From Actinomycetota bacterium (GTDB lineage: Bacteria; Actinomycetota; UBA4738; HRBIN12), in contig DASSCU010000058.1 in assembly GCA_035697485.1 (NCBI GenBank), positions 1-64,000 of the forward strand: a DNA stretch of 64,000 nucleotides, written 5' to 3'. Positions 1 through 8,534 of this stretch are shown here, one piece after another. The notes beneath the pieces were generated by a model. The model did not search any database. It worked only from the letters and a program-made list of their open reading frames with translations, and was not told the DNA's origin. How positions within the stretch are numbered: position 1 is the stretch's first letter; every line of letters begins with the position of its first letter. The position numbers were made by a program, and so were the translations under genes.

Positions 1-801
1 GCGCACAAGGAGCTGCAGGAGCGTGAACAGGTGCTCAAGACGCTCTCGAACGCGATGGCCGAGGAGCGGGCCGACGAACGGTTGCAGATCGCCGGTTACC
101 TCCACGACGATCTCGCGCAGGTGCTCTTCCGACTGTCGATCCAGGTCGACGTCGCGCGCAAGCTGCTGGAGAAGGACGACATCCCTGCCGTGCGGGACCA
201 GCTCGAAAAGATCCGCGCGTCGAAGCAGGAGACTTCGGATCGCATCCGGGCGCTGATCCGAGATCTGCACCGTTCACCGCTGGGAGCCAGGGGCCTCGCC
301 GAGGCGCTCGAGTCCTTCACCGACGAGGTCGGGCGCGACGCGGACGTCACGTACCACCGGGACATCGACGAGATGCCACTGCCGGCGCCGATCGCGTTGC
401 TGATCTTCCACATCGCGCGCGAGGCGGTCATGAACTCGCTCAAGCACGCGCAGGCGTTGGACTTCTGGATCAGCGTGCACGAGGACGAGGACTCGATCGT
501 GCTCGAACTGCGTGACAACGGCGTCGGGTTCGACACGGAGGCGCCGGGACCAGAGGGTCACTTCGGCATGGCGATGATGCGTGAGCGCGCCCAGGTCGGT
601 GGCGGCACGTTCGACGTGAAGAGCGCTCCGGGGGAGGGCGCCACGATCACCGTGAAGTTCCCGAGCTCACTGCTGCAAGCCGAGGCTCCGCCCCAGGCCG
701 TGACCGGCGGGGGAGGCGACGTTCAGGCGGCAGGTGCTTCCCCCGGTACATCGGCAGCCACGCCGGAGGCCGACGATTCTCGGCGAAGCGTCCCCGCATG
801 A
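1..801 (+). CDS. NarL/DegS-type sensor histidine kinase, 3' part
   Basis: The reading frame is already open at base 1, so the start and the sensor region lie outside the window. The visible part begins with a coiled-coil linker, then a HisKA_3 dimerisation segment whose phospho-acceptor is the His of YLHDDLAQ (about base 105). The HATPase domain shows an N box (AREAVMNSLKHA), a G1 box (DNGVGFD) and a G2-like GHFGMAMMRERA. Such kinases autophosphorylate and pass the phosphate to a LuxR/NarL-type response regulator; none is visible here, so it is presumably upstream. About 45 residues of low-complexity Ala/Gly/Pro tail follow the ATPase domain and overlap the next gene on the opposite strand by 155 bases. 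Domain assignment is secure; the signal sensed is unknown. Confidence 0.9.
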   Translation, partial: AHKELQEREQVLKTLSNAMAEERADERLQIAGYLHDDLAQVLFRLSIQVDVARKLLEKDDIPAVRDQLEKIRASKQETSDRIRALIRDLHRSPLGARGLAEALESFTDEVGRDADVTYHRDIDEMPLPAPIALLIFHIAREAVMNSLKHAQALDFWISVHEDEDSIVLELRDNGVGFDTEAPGPEGHFGMAMMRERAQVGGGTFDVKSAPGEGATITVKFPSSLLQAEAPPQAVTGGGGDVQAAGASPGTSAATPEADDSRRSVPA

Positions 802-1309
802 CGATCACGGTGAACGCCACGATGCCCGAGTAGAGGAACAGGTCGCCGATCGACAGCACGGTCGCGATCGGCGGAGGAAGCCCGATCACGTCGCCGAGCG
901 GAGTCAGTACGTCCGAGGACGTCATCAGATGGTGCTTCCCGTCATCGATCGCCGAGGGCGGCACGCCGCTCGATCCACCCGCCGCTCGGATCGCCGCCTC
1001 GCTCACGGGCATGCCGCCGTTCAGCGCGATCACGGTCATGTTCAGGGTCAGCCCGAGAAACAGCAGGGGTGCGGCGGGCAACCGTCGGTTCACCCAGGCG
1101 AACGCGATCAGTAGCGCGTAACTGCCCAAGAGGGCGGCGACCGCGACATCGTCGCTGAGCCAGCGGTCGAACGGGACCAACTGCAGCACGAGCCCGCCGA
1201 CGGCAGCGCCCCACCAGTACACGTGGATCCGTTCGAAGTTGCGCAGGCTGCCGCCCGCGATGACCCCGGCGACGAGGCCGACGACGGCGACGGTGAGGAC
1301 GACGATCAT
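647..1309 (-). CDS. DUF5317-type integral membrane protein
   Basis: The protein has 220 residues and about five hydrophobic segments, beginning directly with MIVVLTVAVVGLVAGVIAGG. A central loop rich in Gly, Pro and Ser carries the NGGMPVSEAAIRAAGG stretch that I associate with the DUF5317 family (function unknown). The last 45 residues are basic and Pro/Arg-rich, with no membrane segment, and are encoded opposite the tail of the histidine kinase. The gene is divergent from the MpaB-family gene at 1432. Membrane location is clear from sequence; the family name is from memory of its pattern; no function is assigned. Confidence 0.75.
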   Translation of the reverse strand: MIVVLTVAVVGLVAGVIAGGSLRNFERIHVYWWGAAVGGLVLQLVPFDRWLSDDVAVAALLGSYALLIAFAWVNRRLPAAPLLFLGLTLNMTVIALNGGMPVSEAAIRAAGGSSGVPPSAIDDGKHHLMTSSDVLTPLGDVIGLPPPIATVLSIGDLFLYSGIVAFTVIVMRGRFAENRRPPAWLPMYRGKHLPPERRLPRRSRPGAEPRLAAVSSGTSR

Positions 1310-1419
1310 GGTGGGGAAGGATGACGCCTGCGGGCTGCGATCGTCGCATCGGTTCTATGGCAAGTCCAGTCGCGAGCGGGCGCAGAGGTTCGGCCACGCT
1401 CGGAATCGCCTCGCGGCCG

Positions 1420-1425
1420 TAGGCT
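1420..1425 (+). promoter_or_regulatory. -10 box (TAGGCT), probable leaderless promoter
   Basis: TAGGCT ends six bases before the ATG at 1432, which puts transcription start at or next to the A of the start codon. No Shine-Dalgarno sequence lies between. The same arrangement recurs at many genes in this window. Confidence 0.55.
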
Positions 1426-1431
1426 CGAAGC

Positions 1432-2295
1432 ATGGCGAGCACGAGCGACAGCGGCTACTTCGGGCCCGAGAGCGTCTCGTGGCAGGTGCATCGCGAAGTC
1501 ACGGTGCTGTTCGGCGGGGCCCGCGCCCTGTTGATGCAGGCCGCCCACCCGCTCGTGGTCGCCGGCGCGAACCAGACGGCCATGTACGAGCGGAACCCGT
1601 GGAAGCGGCTGCAACGCACCTTGATCCTGACGTACACCCTCACCTTCGGTACGAAGGCCGAGGCGCATGCGGCCGCCGACAAGATCAACGAGGTACACAC
1701 GCGCATCAACGGCATCGATCCCGTCACCGGGAAGCGCTACGACGCGCTCGATCCGGAGCTGCTGCTCTACGTGCACGCGTGCCTCGTCGACTCGGCGATC
1801 CTGTTCGAACAGCTCACGGTCGGCAGGCTCGACGACGCCGGGCGGCAGCGCTTCCACGAGGAGCAGATGCTCGCAGCGGAACTCTGCCTCGTGCCCCGCG
1901 CGACGATCCCGCCGACCTGGCAGGCCTTGCGCGCATGGCTCGCAGACTTCGAGGACCGCGGGGAGCTACAGGTGACCGACGGCGCTCGCAGGGTGCTGGA
2001 TCTCTTCTTCGATCCGCCCCGAGAAGCGGAATGGCGCCCGATGCTCCGCGGGGTCTCGCGCCTCGCCTACGGCACGTTGCCCGACGGTATCCGCGAGATG
2101 TACGGCGTCCCCTTCGGGCCGGTGAAGCAGGCAACGATGCGCGCGGCGTTCCCGACGATCCGCGCTATGCGACCCCTCCTCCCGCCCAAGTACCGGTTCA
2201 TCGCCCCGTACACGGAGTTCCTGCTCCGTCGTCGTGGTATCGACCCCGAGGTCGATCTGGCCGAAGTCAGGAAGCGGGTCGGCATCAGGCTCTAG
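1432..2295 (+). CDS. MpaB-family (DUF2236) oxygenase
   Basis: This 287-residue protein matches the MpaB/DUF2236 family, heme-binding oxygenase-like proteins related to the latex-clearing protein Lcp and a fungal mycophenolic acid enzyme. Family-like elements are the early VSWQVHREVTVLFGGARALLMQ segment split by AHPLVVAGANQ, and the central LYVHACLVDSAILFEQL stretch, whose His residues are candidate heme ligands. There is no signal peptide, so it should be cytosolic or membrane-associated. Length is usual for the short actinobacterial members. It stands alone behind its own promoter; the substrate cannot be inferred from its neighbours. Confidence 0.8.
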   Translation: MASTSDSGYFGPESVSWQVHREVTVLFGGARALLMQAAHPLVVAGANQTAMYERNPWKRLQRTLILTYTLTFGTKAEAHAAADKINEVHTRINGIDPVTGKRYDALDPELLLYVHACLVDSAILFEQLTVGRLDDAGRQRFHEEQMLAAELCLVPRATIPPTWQALRAWLADFEDRGELQVTDGARRVLDLFFDPPREAEWRPMLRGVSRLAYGTLPDGIREMYGVPFGPVKQATMRAAFPTIRAMRPLLPPKYRFIAPYTEFLLRRRGIDPEVDLAEVRKRVGIRL

Positions 2296-2337
2296 CGTCG
2301 GTCCCTCGGTAGGTGGCGGGCGTGGCAGACTGCCGCC

Positions 2338-3120
2338 ATGACCCCGCTCGACGTGGACGCGCTGTTGCTCGACATCGACGGCGTGCTCGTCACGTCGTGG
2401 CGGGCGCTCCCGGGCTCGGTTGGGGCCATCGCCGCCCTGCGCCGGGCCGACGTGCCGTTCCGGCTCCTCACGAACACCACGGCGCACACGCGTCTCGGGC
2501 TGGCCGAGACGCTTCGCGAGGCAGGTTTCGACTTCGGGCCCGACGAGATCGTCACGGCCGTGACGGCGACGGCGAGTCACCTCCGATCCCACCACGCCGG
2601 CGCGAAGGTGTACGTGCTCAGCGACGGTGATCCGACCGACGACCTGGTCGGGGTGGAGCTGGTCGACGCCGACGAGGCGGACGTGGTCGTGCTCGGTGGA
2701 GGGTGCGAGGACTTCAGCTACGAGGCGATGAACCGCGTCTTCCGCCGGCTGAACGACGGAGCCGCGTTCGTGGCGATGCATCGCAATCTCTACTGGCGCA
2801 CGAGCGAGGGACTCCAACTCGACGGAGGCGCCTTCATCGCGGCCCTCGAGTCGGCATCGGGCGTCACGCCGGCCGTGTGCGGGAAGCCGTCCCTCGCCTA
2901 CTTCGGCGCGGCCCTCGGCATGCTCGGGGTCTCACCCGACCGAGCGGCGATGATCGGCGACGACATCGTGAACGACGTCGTCGGTGCCCAGGACGCCGGT
3001 CTCACGGGCGTGCTCGTGCGGACCGGGAAGTTCCAGCCTTCCGACCTCGATCGTGGCACGGCCGACGTGGTGGTCGGATCGCTCGCCGACGTGCCGGCGT
3101 TGCTGGGGCTCGGTGATTGA
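2338..3120 (+). CDS. HAD-IIA family phosphatase, LHPP/NagD-like
   Basis: A 260-residue haloacid dehalogenase phosphatase of subfamily IIA. Motif I is LLLDIDGVLV (nucleophile and acid/base Asp), motif II TNTTAHT, motif III the Lys of CGKPS, and motif IV IGDDIVNDVVGAQDAG (magnesium-binding Asp). The cap module between motifs II and III is of the NagD/PGP/LHPP type. Family members dephosphorylate small phosphometabolites or phospho-His/phospho-Lys; the substrate here is unknown. The next gene, a methyltransferase, starts inside or just after its stop codon, so the two are probably co-translated with the membrane protein that follows. Confidence 0.88.
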   Translation: MTPLDVDALLLDIDGVLVTSWRALPGSVGAIAALRRADVPFRLLTNTTAHTRLGLAETLREAGFDFGPDEIVTAVTATASHLRSHHAGAKVYVLSDGDPTDDLVGVELVDADEADVVVLGGGCEDFSYEAMNRVFRRLNDGAAFVAMHRNLYWRTSEGLQLDGGAFIAALESASGVTPAVCGKPSLAYFGAALGMLGVSPDRAAMIGDDIVNDVVGAQDAGLTGVLVRTGKFQPSDLDRGTADVVVGSLADVPALLGLGD

Positions 3121-3847
3121 CGTGTCGTCGGACCGCGCGGCGGCGCCTGGCCTGTTCTCAAACATCGCGCCGCAGTACTCGTGGGCGGGCGCCGTGCTGT
3201 CGTTCGGCCAGGACCCTCGATGGCGGCGGTTCATGGTCTCCAAGCTCGGCGCCGTGCCGGGCTCGCTCGTGCTCGACGTCGCAGCCGGCACCGGGTTGGT
3301 CTCGCGCGATCTCGCGGCTCGGCTGCGGGTGAACGTCGTCTCCCTCGACCCGAGCGAGCCGATGCTACGGGCGGGGGTCCCCGCGAACGAGGCCTCCGGG
3401 TTGGCCGGTCAGATCCGACCGGTCCTCGGCCGCGCCGAGATCCTTCCTTTCGCCGACGCAACGTTCGACGCGCTGACGTTCACCTACCTCGTCCGCTACG
3501 TCGAGGATCCTTCCGCCACGCTCCGCGAGCTCGCTCGCGTGGTCCGCCCGGGTGGATCGATCGCGTCGCTCGAGTTCCACATGCCCCAGCAGCCGATGTT
3601 GCGGGCGGGATGGTACGCATACACGCGCGGGGTACTGCCGGTGCTCGGGTCGTTCGTCTCACCCCAGTGGCGGCGCACGGGGAACTTCCTCGGACCGAGC
3701 ATCACCCGGCTCGAGGAGCGCGCACCGCTTCCCGAACAGGTGCGGTGGTGGCAGGAAGCAGGGATCCATCACGTGCGTTCGCGGGAGCTGACGCTCGGCG
3801 CCGCCGTGGTGATCTGGGGTGTGAAGGAAGGTCGTCGTGGGGGATAG
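3113..3847 (+). CDS. UbiE/Coq5-like class I SAM methyltransferase
   Basis: The protein carries the SAM-binding signature LVLDVAAGTGLVSRDLA, the acidic residue after beta-2 (VVSLDPSEPML) and a post-motif LARVVRPGGSIASLEF, all typical of UbiE-type C-methyltransferases. The opening (LFSNIAPQYSWAGAVLSFGQDPRWRR) is also UbiE-like. Two GTG starts are possible, 3113 and 3122; 3113 is chosen because a GGGG run lies just upstream and it overlaps the HAD stop. A role in quinone methylation is plausible, given the menaquinone-linked complex at 27-31 kb, but other small-molecule methyltransferases share this fold. It overlaps the next gene by 11 bases. Confidence 0.8.
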   Translation: MIDVSSDRAAAPGLFSNIAPQYSWAGAVLSFGQDPRWRRFMVSKLGAVPGSLVLDVAAGTGLVSRDLAARLRVNVVSLDPSEPMLRAGVPANEASGLAGQIRPVLGRAEILPFADATFDALTFTYLVRYVEDPSATLRELARVVRPGGSIASLEFHMPQQPMLRAGWYAYTRGVLPVLGSFVSPQWRRTGNFLGPSITRLEERAPLPEQVRWWQEAGIHHVRSRELTLGAAVVIWGVKEGRRGG

Positions 3848-4583
3848 GTCGGGCGGTTCCCCGGAACGTCCGGCGTTCTACGCGCTGGCGCCCGGGGGCT
3901 GGCGCGATTGGTGGAGCCTGCTCCACCCGCCGTACACGGTGTGGCACCTGTCGTACGTGGTGATCGGGGCGTCGCTCGCGCGCGACGTCGACCTGCGGTG
4001 GCTGGGTGAGACCCTGCTCGCCTTCCTGCTGGCGATGGGGTTCGCTGCGCACGCGCTCGATGAGCTGCACGGTCGGCCGCTGCGCACGCGGATCTCCGAC
4101 GCGGTGCTCATCGCGGTCGCGATCGCCGGGCTTGCCGGCGCGGTCGCGCTCGGTATCGACGGCATGATCCAGATCTCCCCCTGGCTGGGCGTGTTCATCG
4201 TCGTCGGGGCGTTCTTGGTGGTGTGCTACAACCTCGAGCTGTTCGGCGGCGCCTTCCATTCGGACGTGTGGTTCGCGCTGGCGTGGGGGGCTTTCCCGGT
4301 GCTCACGGCGTACTTCGCGCAGACAGCGGCGCTCGGCGTCGCCGCGCTGCTCGCCGCGGCTGCGTGCGCAACGCTCAGCGCGGCGCAGCGGGCGTTGTCC
4401 ACGCCCGTCAGGCGCCTGCGGCGCCACGTCGTGGACGTGCGCGGCGAGGTGACGCTGGACGACGGGCTTCGCGAGCCGGTCGACGCCTCGACCCTCCGTG
4501 CCGCTCCCGAGTCGGGGCTCCGGTTGCTATCGATCGCGGTACCCCTCCTCGCGGCGGCGTTCCTCACGGCTCGACTCGTCTGA
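3837..4583 (+). CDS. Polytopic membrane protein, possibly UbiA-superfamily-like
   Basis: A 248-residue hydrophobic protein with six or seven likely membrane segments. The loop AHALDELHGRPLRTRISD after the second segment recalls the acidic prenyl-diphosphate-binding loop of UbiA prenyltransferases, but it lacks the full NDxxDxxxD motif and the second Asp-rich motif is not evident. It starts 11 bases inside the methyltransferase gene, which implies translational coupling and perhaps a shared lipid or quinone pathway. The C-terminal part, before a last hydrophobic helix, is a charged soluble stretch of about 60 residues. I do not recognise a definite family. Confidence 0.55.
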   Translation: MGDRSGGSPERPAFYALAPGGWRDWWSLLHPPYTVWHLSYVVIGASLARDVDLRWLGETLLAFLLAMGFAAHALDELHGRPLRTRISDAVLIAVAIAGLAGAVALGIDGMIQISPWLGVFIVVGAFLVVCYNLELFGGAFHSDVWFALAWGAFPVLTAYFAQTAALGVAALLAAAACATLSAAQRALSTPVRRLRRHVVDVRGEVTLDDGLREPVDASTLRAAPESGLRLLSIAVPLLAAAFLTARLV

Positions 4584-4596
4584 TACGGACTAGTCG
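4572..4596. terminator. Convergent hairpin spanning both stop codons
   Basis: An inverted repeat (CGACT C GTC, loop TGATACG, GAC T AGTCG) gives eight base pairs with one mismatch. It contains the TGA of the plus-strand membrane protein and the TAG of uvrD2 on the minus strand. There is no T tract. It is a plausible bidirectional terminator, but modest in strength. Confidence 0.4.
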
Positions 4597-6539
4597 GCGG
4601 AGACGATGGCAAGGACCTCGTCGGCGTAGCGATCGAGCTTCGCCGGCCCGATGCCCGGCACCGCCGCGAGGTCGGCCCAGTCGCTCGGTCTGCGCTCCGC
4701 GATCTCGGCGAGCGTCGAGTCGTGGAAGATCACGTACGCGGGAACGCCGTCGGTCGAGGCACGCCGGCGACGCCACTCCTTCAGGCGATCGAACAACGGG
4801 CCTCTGCCGGCGCCGACCGTGACCGGCGTCCGCGTGCCTCGTGCTTTCGCCGCCGAGCGCCCGGCTGCCTCGGCCTTCACCACGCCGATCTCCCGCAGGA
4901 AGGGGCTGGGCGCGGAGCGGGGCTCGCGCGGCCACGACAAGAACAGGTGCTCGCGCGCCCGCGTGATTCCCACGTACAGCAAACGCCGTTCCTCGTCGGG
5001 GTCGGCCTCGCTCTTGCGCGCCCGGTACGGAAGCTCGCCGTCGAGCAGCCTCGGCAGGAACACGGCGTCGAACTCCAGACCCTTCGCACGGTGATAGGTC
5101 ATGAGCTGCACACCGCGGCCCTCGCGTTCGGCCGCGAAGCGATGATCGAGCTCGGCGAGGAAGCCGGGGACGCTCGCCTCGGGGCCGGCCGCCCCTGCGT
5201 ACTCCGTCGCGAGCACACGCATGCGCGCGAGGTCGGCTTGTCGCGTCGCCTCTTCGTCGCCCGCGTCGTCGCCGAACCCGTCGGGTGCGTACCCCAGCGC
5301 GTCGGTGATCGCCTCAACGGCCCCGGCGACGGCGACCGCGCCGTCCGCCCTCCTCAGCCGCGCGATCACGCCTCGGGGACCCGGACGCCGCAGGAACGAT
5401 CCGTCGCGCACCTGGTAGGGCACGCCCGCAGCGGCGAAACCCTCCTCGTACGCCTCGGAGCGGGCGTTGATGCGGTAGAGCACGGTGACCTGTTCCCACG
5501 GCACGCCCTGCCCGTGCAGTCGTCGCGCCTCGTCGACGACGAATGCGACCTCGGCGTCCGCATCGGGCAACGCGCGCGCGGTGGGGTTCGGGCCGTCGCC
5601 TCGGGTCGCCCTCAGCGTCTTCTCGAAGCCTCCCATCGAACGGGCGAGCGCGTTCGCGACGGTGAGGACCTGCGGCGAGGAGCGGTAGTTCTCCTCGAGC
5701 CGGATGATCGTGGCGTTCGGGTAGCGCTCGGGGAACGTCAGCAGGTGCTCGGGGGAGGCGCCCGTGAACGTGTAGATCGTCTGGTAGTCGTCGCCGACGA
5801 CGCAGAGCTCATCGCGGCCGTCGAGCCACCGGTCGAGCAGGGCCTGCTGCAGCGGGTTCACGTCCTGGTACTCGTCGACCGTGAACGCGTGGAACCGCTC
5901 GTGCACGAGACGAGCGGCCTCGGGTTCGTCGCCGAGCAGCGTCACCAACATCAGAAGCATGTCCTCGAAGTCCATGCGTCGCTCGCCCTTGGTGCGCTCG
6001 TACGCCGAGAAGGTTCGCTGCATGAGGTCCGCGGGCAGCGGCGGCGTGCGGTCCGCAGCCTCGATGGCCTCCAGGTACCCGGCCGGGTTCACGAGCCGGT
6101 TCTTCGCCCATTCGATCTCGCCGGCGAGCTCGCGTCGCGGTAGGAATCGGTATGCGCCGGGCAAGCCGTTCGCGATCGGGTTCAGGATCTGCGCCTTCGT
6201 GTTCATCACCTCGGGAAGGTCTCGGCCCGTGATCCTCGGCCACAGGGTGCCGAGCTGTCGCAGGGCCGACGCGTGGAACGTGCGAGCCTCGACGCCCTCG
6301 ACCCCGAGCCCGGCCAGCCGTGTCTTCAGCTCACCGGCCGCCCTCTCGGTGAACGTGACCGCGAGCACGGCGGCCGCCTCGAACGCACCGACCTGCACCT
6401 GGTGAGCGATGCGGTGGGTGATCGTCGTGGTCTTGCCGGTGCCCGCGCCCGCCAGGATCGCCACCGGCCCGCGCACGGCCTCAGCCGCTCGACGCTGGGC
6501 GTCGTTCAGGCCGGCGAGCGGGTCCGTTGCGCGTGCCAT
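4590..6539 (-). CDS. uvrD2: UvrD2-type superfamily 1 DNA helicase with HRDC domain
   Basis: A 649-residue ATP-dependent 3'-5' helicase. Walker A is GAGTGKTT at residues 31-38, motif II is DEYQD at 222-226, and later motifs include LEENYRSSPQVL, VTVLYRINARSEAYE and the C-terminal LMTYHRAKGLEFDAVFLPRL and LLYVGITRAREHLFLSW. The last 60 residues form an HRDC domain ending in LAAVPGIGPAKLDRYADEVLAI. This architecture is that of actinobacterial UvrD2, which acts in DNA repair and unwinding. The protein stops at the HRDC domain, without the extra C-terminal cysteine-containing module known in mycobacterial UvrD2. The ATG is preceded by a -10 box. Confidence 0.93.
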   Translation of the reverse strand: MARATDPLAGLNDAQRRAAEAVRGPVAILAGAGTGKTTTITHRIAHQVQVGAFEAAAVLAVTFTERAAGELKTRLAGLGVEGVEARTFHASALRQLGTLWPRITGRDLPEVMNTKAQILNPIANGLPGAYRFLPRRELAGEIEWAKNRLVNPAGYLEAIEAADRTPPLPADLMQRTFSAYERTKGERRMDFEDMLLMLVTLLGDEPEAARLVHERFHAFTVDEYQDVNPLQQALLDRWLDGRDELCVVGDDYQTIYTFTGASPEHLLTFPERYPNATIIRLEENYRSSPQVLTVANALARSMGGFEKTLRATRGDGPNPTARALPDADAEVAFVVDEARRLHGQGVPWEQVTVLYRINARSEAYEEGFAAAGVPYQVRDGSFLRRPGPRGVIARLRRADGAVAVAGAVEAITDALGYAPDGFGDDAGDEEATRQADLARMRVLATEYAGAAGPEASVPGFLAELDHRFAAEREGRGVQLMTYHRAKGLEFDAVFLPRLLDGELPYRARKSEADPDEERRLLYVGITRAREHLFLSWPREPRSAPSPFLREIGVVKAEAAGRSAAKARGTRTPVTVGAGRGPLFDRLKEWRRRRASTDGVPAYVIFHDSTLAEIAERRPSDWADLAAVPGIGPAKLDRYADEVLAIVSAD

Positions 6540-6546
6540 CTGGGCG

Positions 6547-6552
6547 ACGCTA
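6547..6552 (-). promoter_or_regulatory. -10 box (TAGCGT) for uvrD2, leaderless type
   Basis: On the minus strand TAGCGT ends seven bases before the ATG at 6539. No Shine-Dalgarno sequence is present, which supports both this start and a leaderless transcript. Confidence 0.5.
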
Positions 6553-6621
6553 CCAGCGGACTCGGACGGTTCGGGACGAAAACCGTTTCAGCCACGCAGG
6601 GTTGCGGCCGATAGGGACCGT

Positions 6622-7032
6622 ATGGCTCTGGTCGAGAACAGGTCGCCCGCGGACGTGTCGGGCCGCGTGCCCCTGCATTACGCGGCCCTGTTCGGCGACG
6701 TCCATCGCGCCCGGGAGCTCGTCGACTCGGGTGCCGACATCCGCATCGGCGACCACGACGGCCAGACGCCACTGCACTACGCGGCCCAGGGGTGCTCGGT
6801 GGCGGTCGCCGAGCTGCTGCTCTCGCGCGGCGCCGACGTCGATGCCGAGGACCACGACGGCAACACCCCGCTGTGGTGCGCCACGCTGCGCACGCGTGGC
6901 GAGGGACCGATCGTGCAGATGCTCCTCGGCCACGGCGCCGACCCTCACCACGAGAACCACGAGGGTCGCACCCCGGTGAAGCTCGCGAAGGCGTTGGGTG
7001 GCGTCGACATGTCCCTCCGCAGCGCCGGCTAG
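6622..7032 (+). CDS. Small ankyrin-repeat protein
   Basis: The 136-residue protein is almost entirely ankyrin repeats: GRVPLHYAALFGDVHRARELVDSGAD, then DGQTPLHYAAQGCSVAVAELLLSRGAD, then DGNTPLWCATL with an insertion before PIVQMLLGHGAD, then a half repeat EGRTPVKLAKALG. These give three full repeats and a cap. Ankyrin repeats bind other proteins; there is no enzymatic domain or signal peptide. The frame is open further upstream to 6409, but that part runs opposite uvrD2 and is not protein-like, so the ATG at 6622 is used. It lies 65 bases upstream of the MoxR ATPase on the same strand, so it may belong to that cassette. Confidence 0.85.
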   Translation: MALVENRSPADVSGRVPLHYAALFGDVHRARELVDSGADIRIGDHDGQTPLHYAAQGCSVAVAELLLSRGADVDAEDHDGNTPLWCATLRTRGEGPIVQMLLGHGADPHHENHEGRTPVKLAKALGGVDMSLRSAG

Positions 7033-7085
7033 CTCCCGAGTATCCACGCATCCCGGAGTCGCCCCTCGCTATCCGCAGGCGGGGC

Positions 7086-7091
7086 TACCCT
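7086..7091 (+). promoter_or_regulatory. -10 box (TACCCT) for the MoxR gene, leaderless type
   Basis: TACCCT ends six bases before the ATG at 7098. This decides the start: the frame is open well upstream, but only 7098 fits. Confidence 0.5.
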
Positions 7092-7097
7092 GGTCGC

Positions 7098-8507
7098 ATG
7101 ACCGGATCCCCCACGACCCTCGGCGCTCTGCGCGCGACCGACTTCACCGATCGCACCGTGAAGCAGGAGATCCGCGACAACCTGCTCGCGAAACTCGCCG
7201 CCGGCGAGGACCTCTTCCCCGGTCTCGTCGGGTTCGACGACACCGTGTTGCCGGCGCTCGAGCGCGGCATCCTCGCGGGCCACGACCTGATCCTGCTCGG
7301 GGAGCGGGGGCAGGCGAAGACGCGCCTCGTACGCGCCCTCGTGGAACTGCTCGACGAGCTCGCGCCGGCGATCGAAGGCACCGAGACGAACGACCACCCG
7401 TACCGCCCGATCAGCGCCCATGGCAGGGCCCTCGTCGCCGAACACGGAGACGACACGCCGATCACTTGGATCGCCCGCGGCGACCGGTACGCCGAGAAGC
7501 TGGCGACGCCAGACACGAGCGTGGGCGACCTGATCGGCGACGTCGACCCGATCAAGGTCGCCGAGGGGCGCTACTTGGGCGACGAAGGCACGATCCACTA
7601 CGGGCTCATCCCCCGCACGAACCGTGGCATCGTCGCGATCAACGAGCTGCCCGACCTGCCCGAGCGCATCCAGGTGTCGCTGTTCAACATCCTCGAGGAA
7701 CGCGACGTGCAGATCCGTGGGTACCGCATCCGCTTGCCCCTCGACATGCTGCTCGTCGCGACGGCGAACCCCGACGACTACACGCACCGCGGCCGCATCG
7801 TGTCGCCCCTGAAGGATCGGTTCGGCACGCAGATCCGTACGCACTATCCGGAGACCTTGCGCGAGGAGATCCGCATCATGGATCAAGAAGCCGCTCCGGT
7901 GGGCGGCGAGGTGCCGTTGCGCGTGCCGGTCTTCATGAAGGAGGTCGTCGCGGCGCTCACCGCCGAGCTCCGCCGCTCCCCGCACGTGAACCACCGCAGC
8001 GGCATCAGCGTGCGCTACTCGATCGGCAACCTCGAGACGCTGCAGGCGGCCGCCGTCCGCCGTGCCGCCCGCACCGGGGAGCCGGAGGCTGTGCCGCGGG
8101 TGGTGGACCTGCCTGCGGTGCTGATGAGCTCCGAGGGGCGCGTGGAGTTCGACACGATCGAGGAAGGCCGCGAGGCCGAGATACTGCTGAGGGCGATCCG
8201 GACCGCCGAGCTCGAGGTGTTCCGCCGCCGGTTGACGGGCTACGATTTCGCGCCGTTGCTCGCCCGGTTCGACGAGGGTCTCGCGATCGACACCGGCGAG
8301 CTCACCCCCGCCAGCGATCTGCTGGATGCGATCGGCGATCTGCCGGGACTGGCCAAGCTGCTGGAGCGCCTCGGCGTCGAGGAGGAAAGCCCCGGCGTCG
8401 CCGCGAGCGCGCTCGAGTTCTCACTGGAAGGGCTCTACCTCTCCCGCCGGCTGAACAAGGACGGCGGGGACCGGGCCGCGCGGTACACCGGACCCGCGGC
8501 TGTCTGA
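7098..8507 (+). CDS. MoxR/magnesium-chelatase-like AAA+ ATPase
   Basis: A 469-residue AAA+ ATPase. Walker A is LLGERGQAKTRLV; the Walker B region is NRGIVAINELPDL, with Asn-Glu rather than Asp-Glu, which I believe is normal in this ChlI-like family. Sensor 1 lies in LLVATANPDDYTHRGR and an arginine finger region in SPLKDRFGTQIRTHYP. Like other MoxR proteins it probably acts as a chaperone-like ATPase on, or with, a VWA-domain partner; the partner here is the gene at 9507. In Mycobacterium tuberculosis the homologous pair (Rv0958/Rv0959, from memory) is adjacent, while here two small genes lie between. Cytosolic. Specific substrate unknown. Confidence 0.88.
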   Translation: MTGSPTTLGALRATDFTDRTVKQEIRDNLLAKLAAGEDLFPGLVGFDDTVLPALERGILAGHDLILLGERGQAKTRLVRALVELLDELAPAIEGTETNDHPYRPISAHGRALVAEHGDDTPITWIARGDRYAEKLATPDTSVGDLIGDVDPIKVAEGRYLGDEGTIHYGLIPRTNRGIVAINELPDLPERIQVSLFNILEERDVQIRGYRIRLPLDMLLVATANPDDYTHRGRIVSPLKDRFGTQIRTHYPETLREEIRIMDQEAAPVGGEVPLRVPVFMKEVVAALTAELRRSPHVNHRSGISVRYSIGNLETLQAAAVRRAARTGEPEAVPRVVDLPAVLMSSEGRVEFDTIEEGREAEILLRAIRTAELEVFRRRLTGYDFAPLLARFDEGLAIDTGELTPASDLLDAIGDLPGLAKLLERLGVEEESPGVAASALEFSLEGLYLSRRLNKDGGDRAARYTGPAAV

Positions 8508-8520
8508 GGGCGCGGCCTCG

Positions 8521-8526
8521 TAGTAT
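8521..8526 (+). promoter_or_regulatory. -10 box (TAGTAT), leaderless type
   Basis: TAGTAT ends eight bases before the ATG at 8535, in the short gap after the MoxR gene, so the small membrane protein can be transcribed on its own. Confidence 0.45.
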
Positions 8527-8534
8527 CCGGCGCG

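Noticed and set aside
4722-6143. A 473-codon plus-strand open frame
   Set aside because: It is antisense to uvrD2, whose helicase motifs are unmistakable.
7600-7660. Asn replacing Asp in the MoxR Walker B (INELPDL) as a loss of ATPase activity
   Set aside because: From memory NELPDL is the normal form in this ChlI-like family, so it is not a defect.
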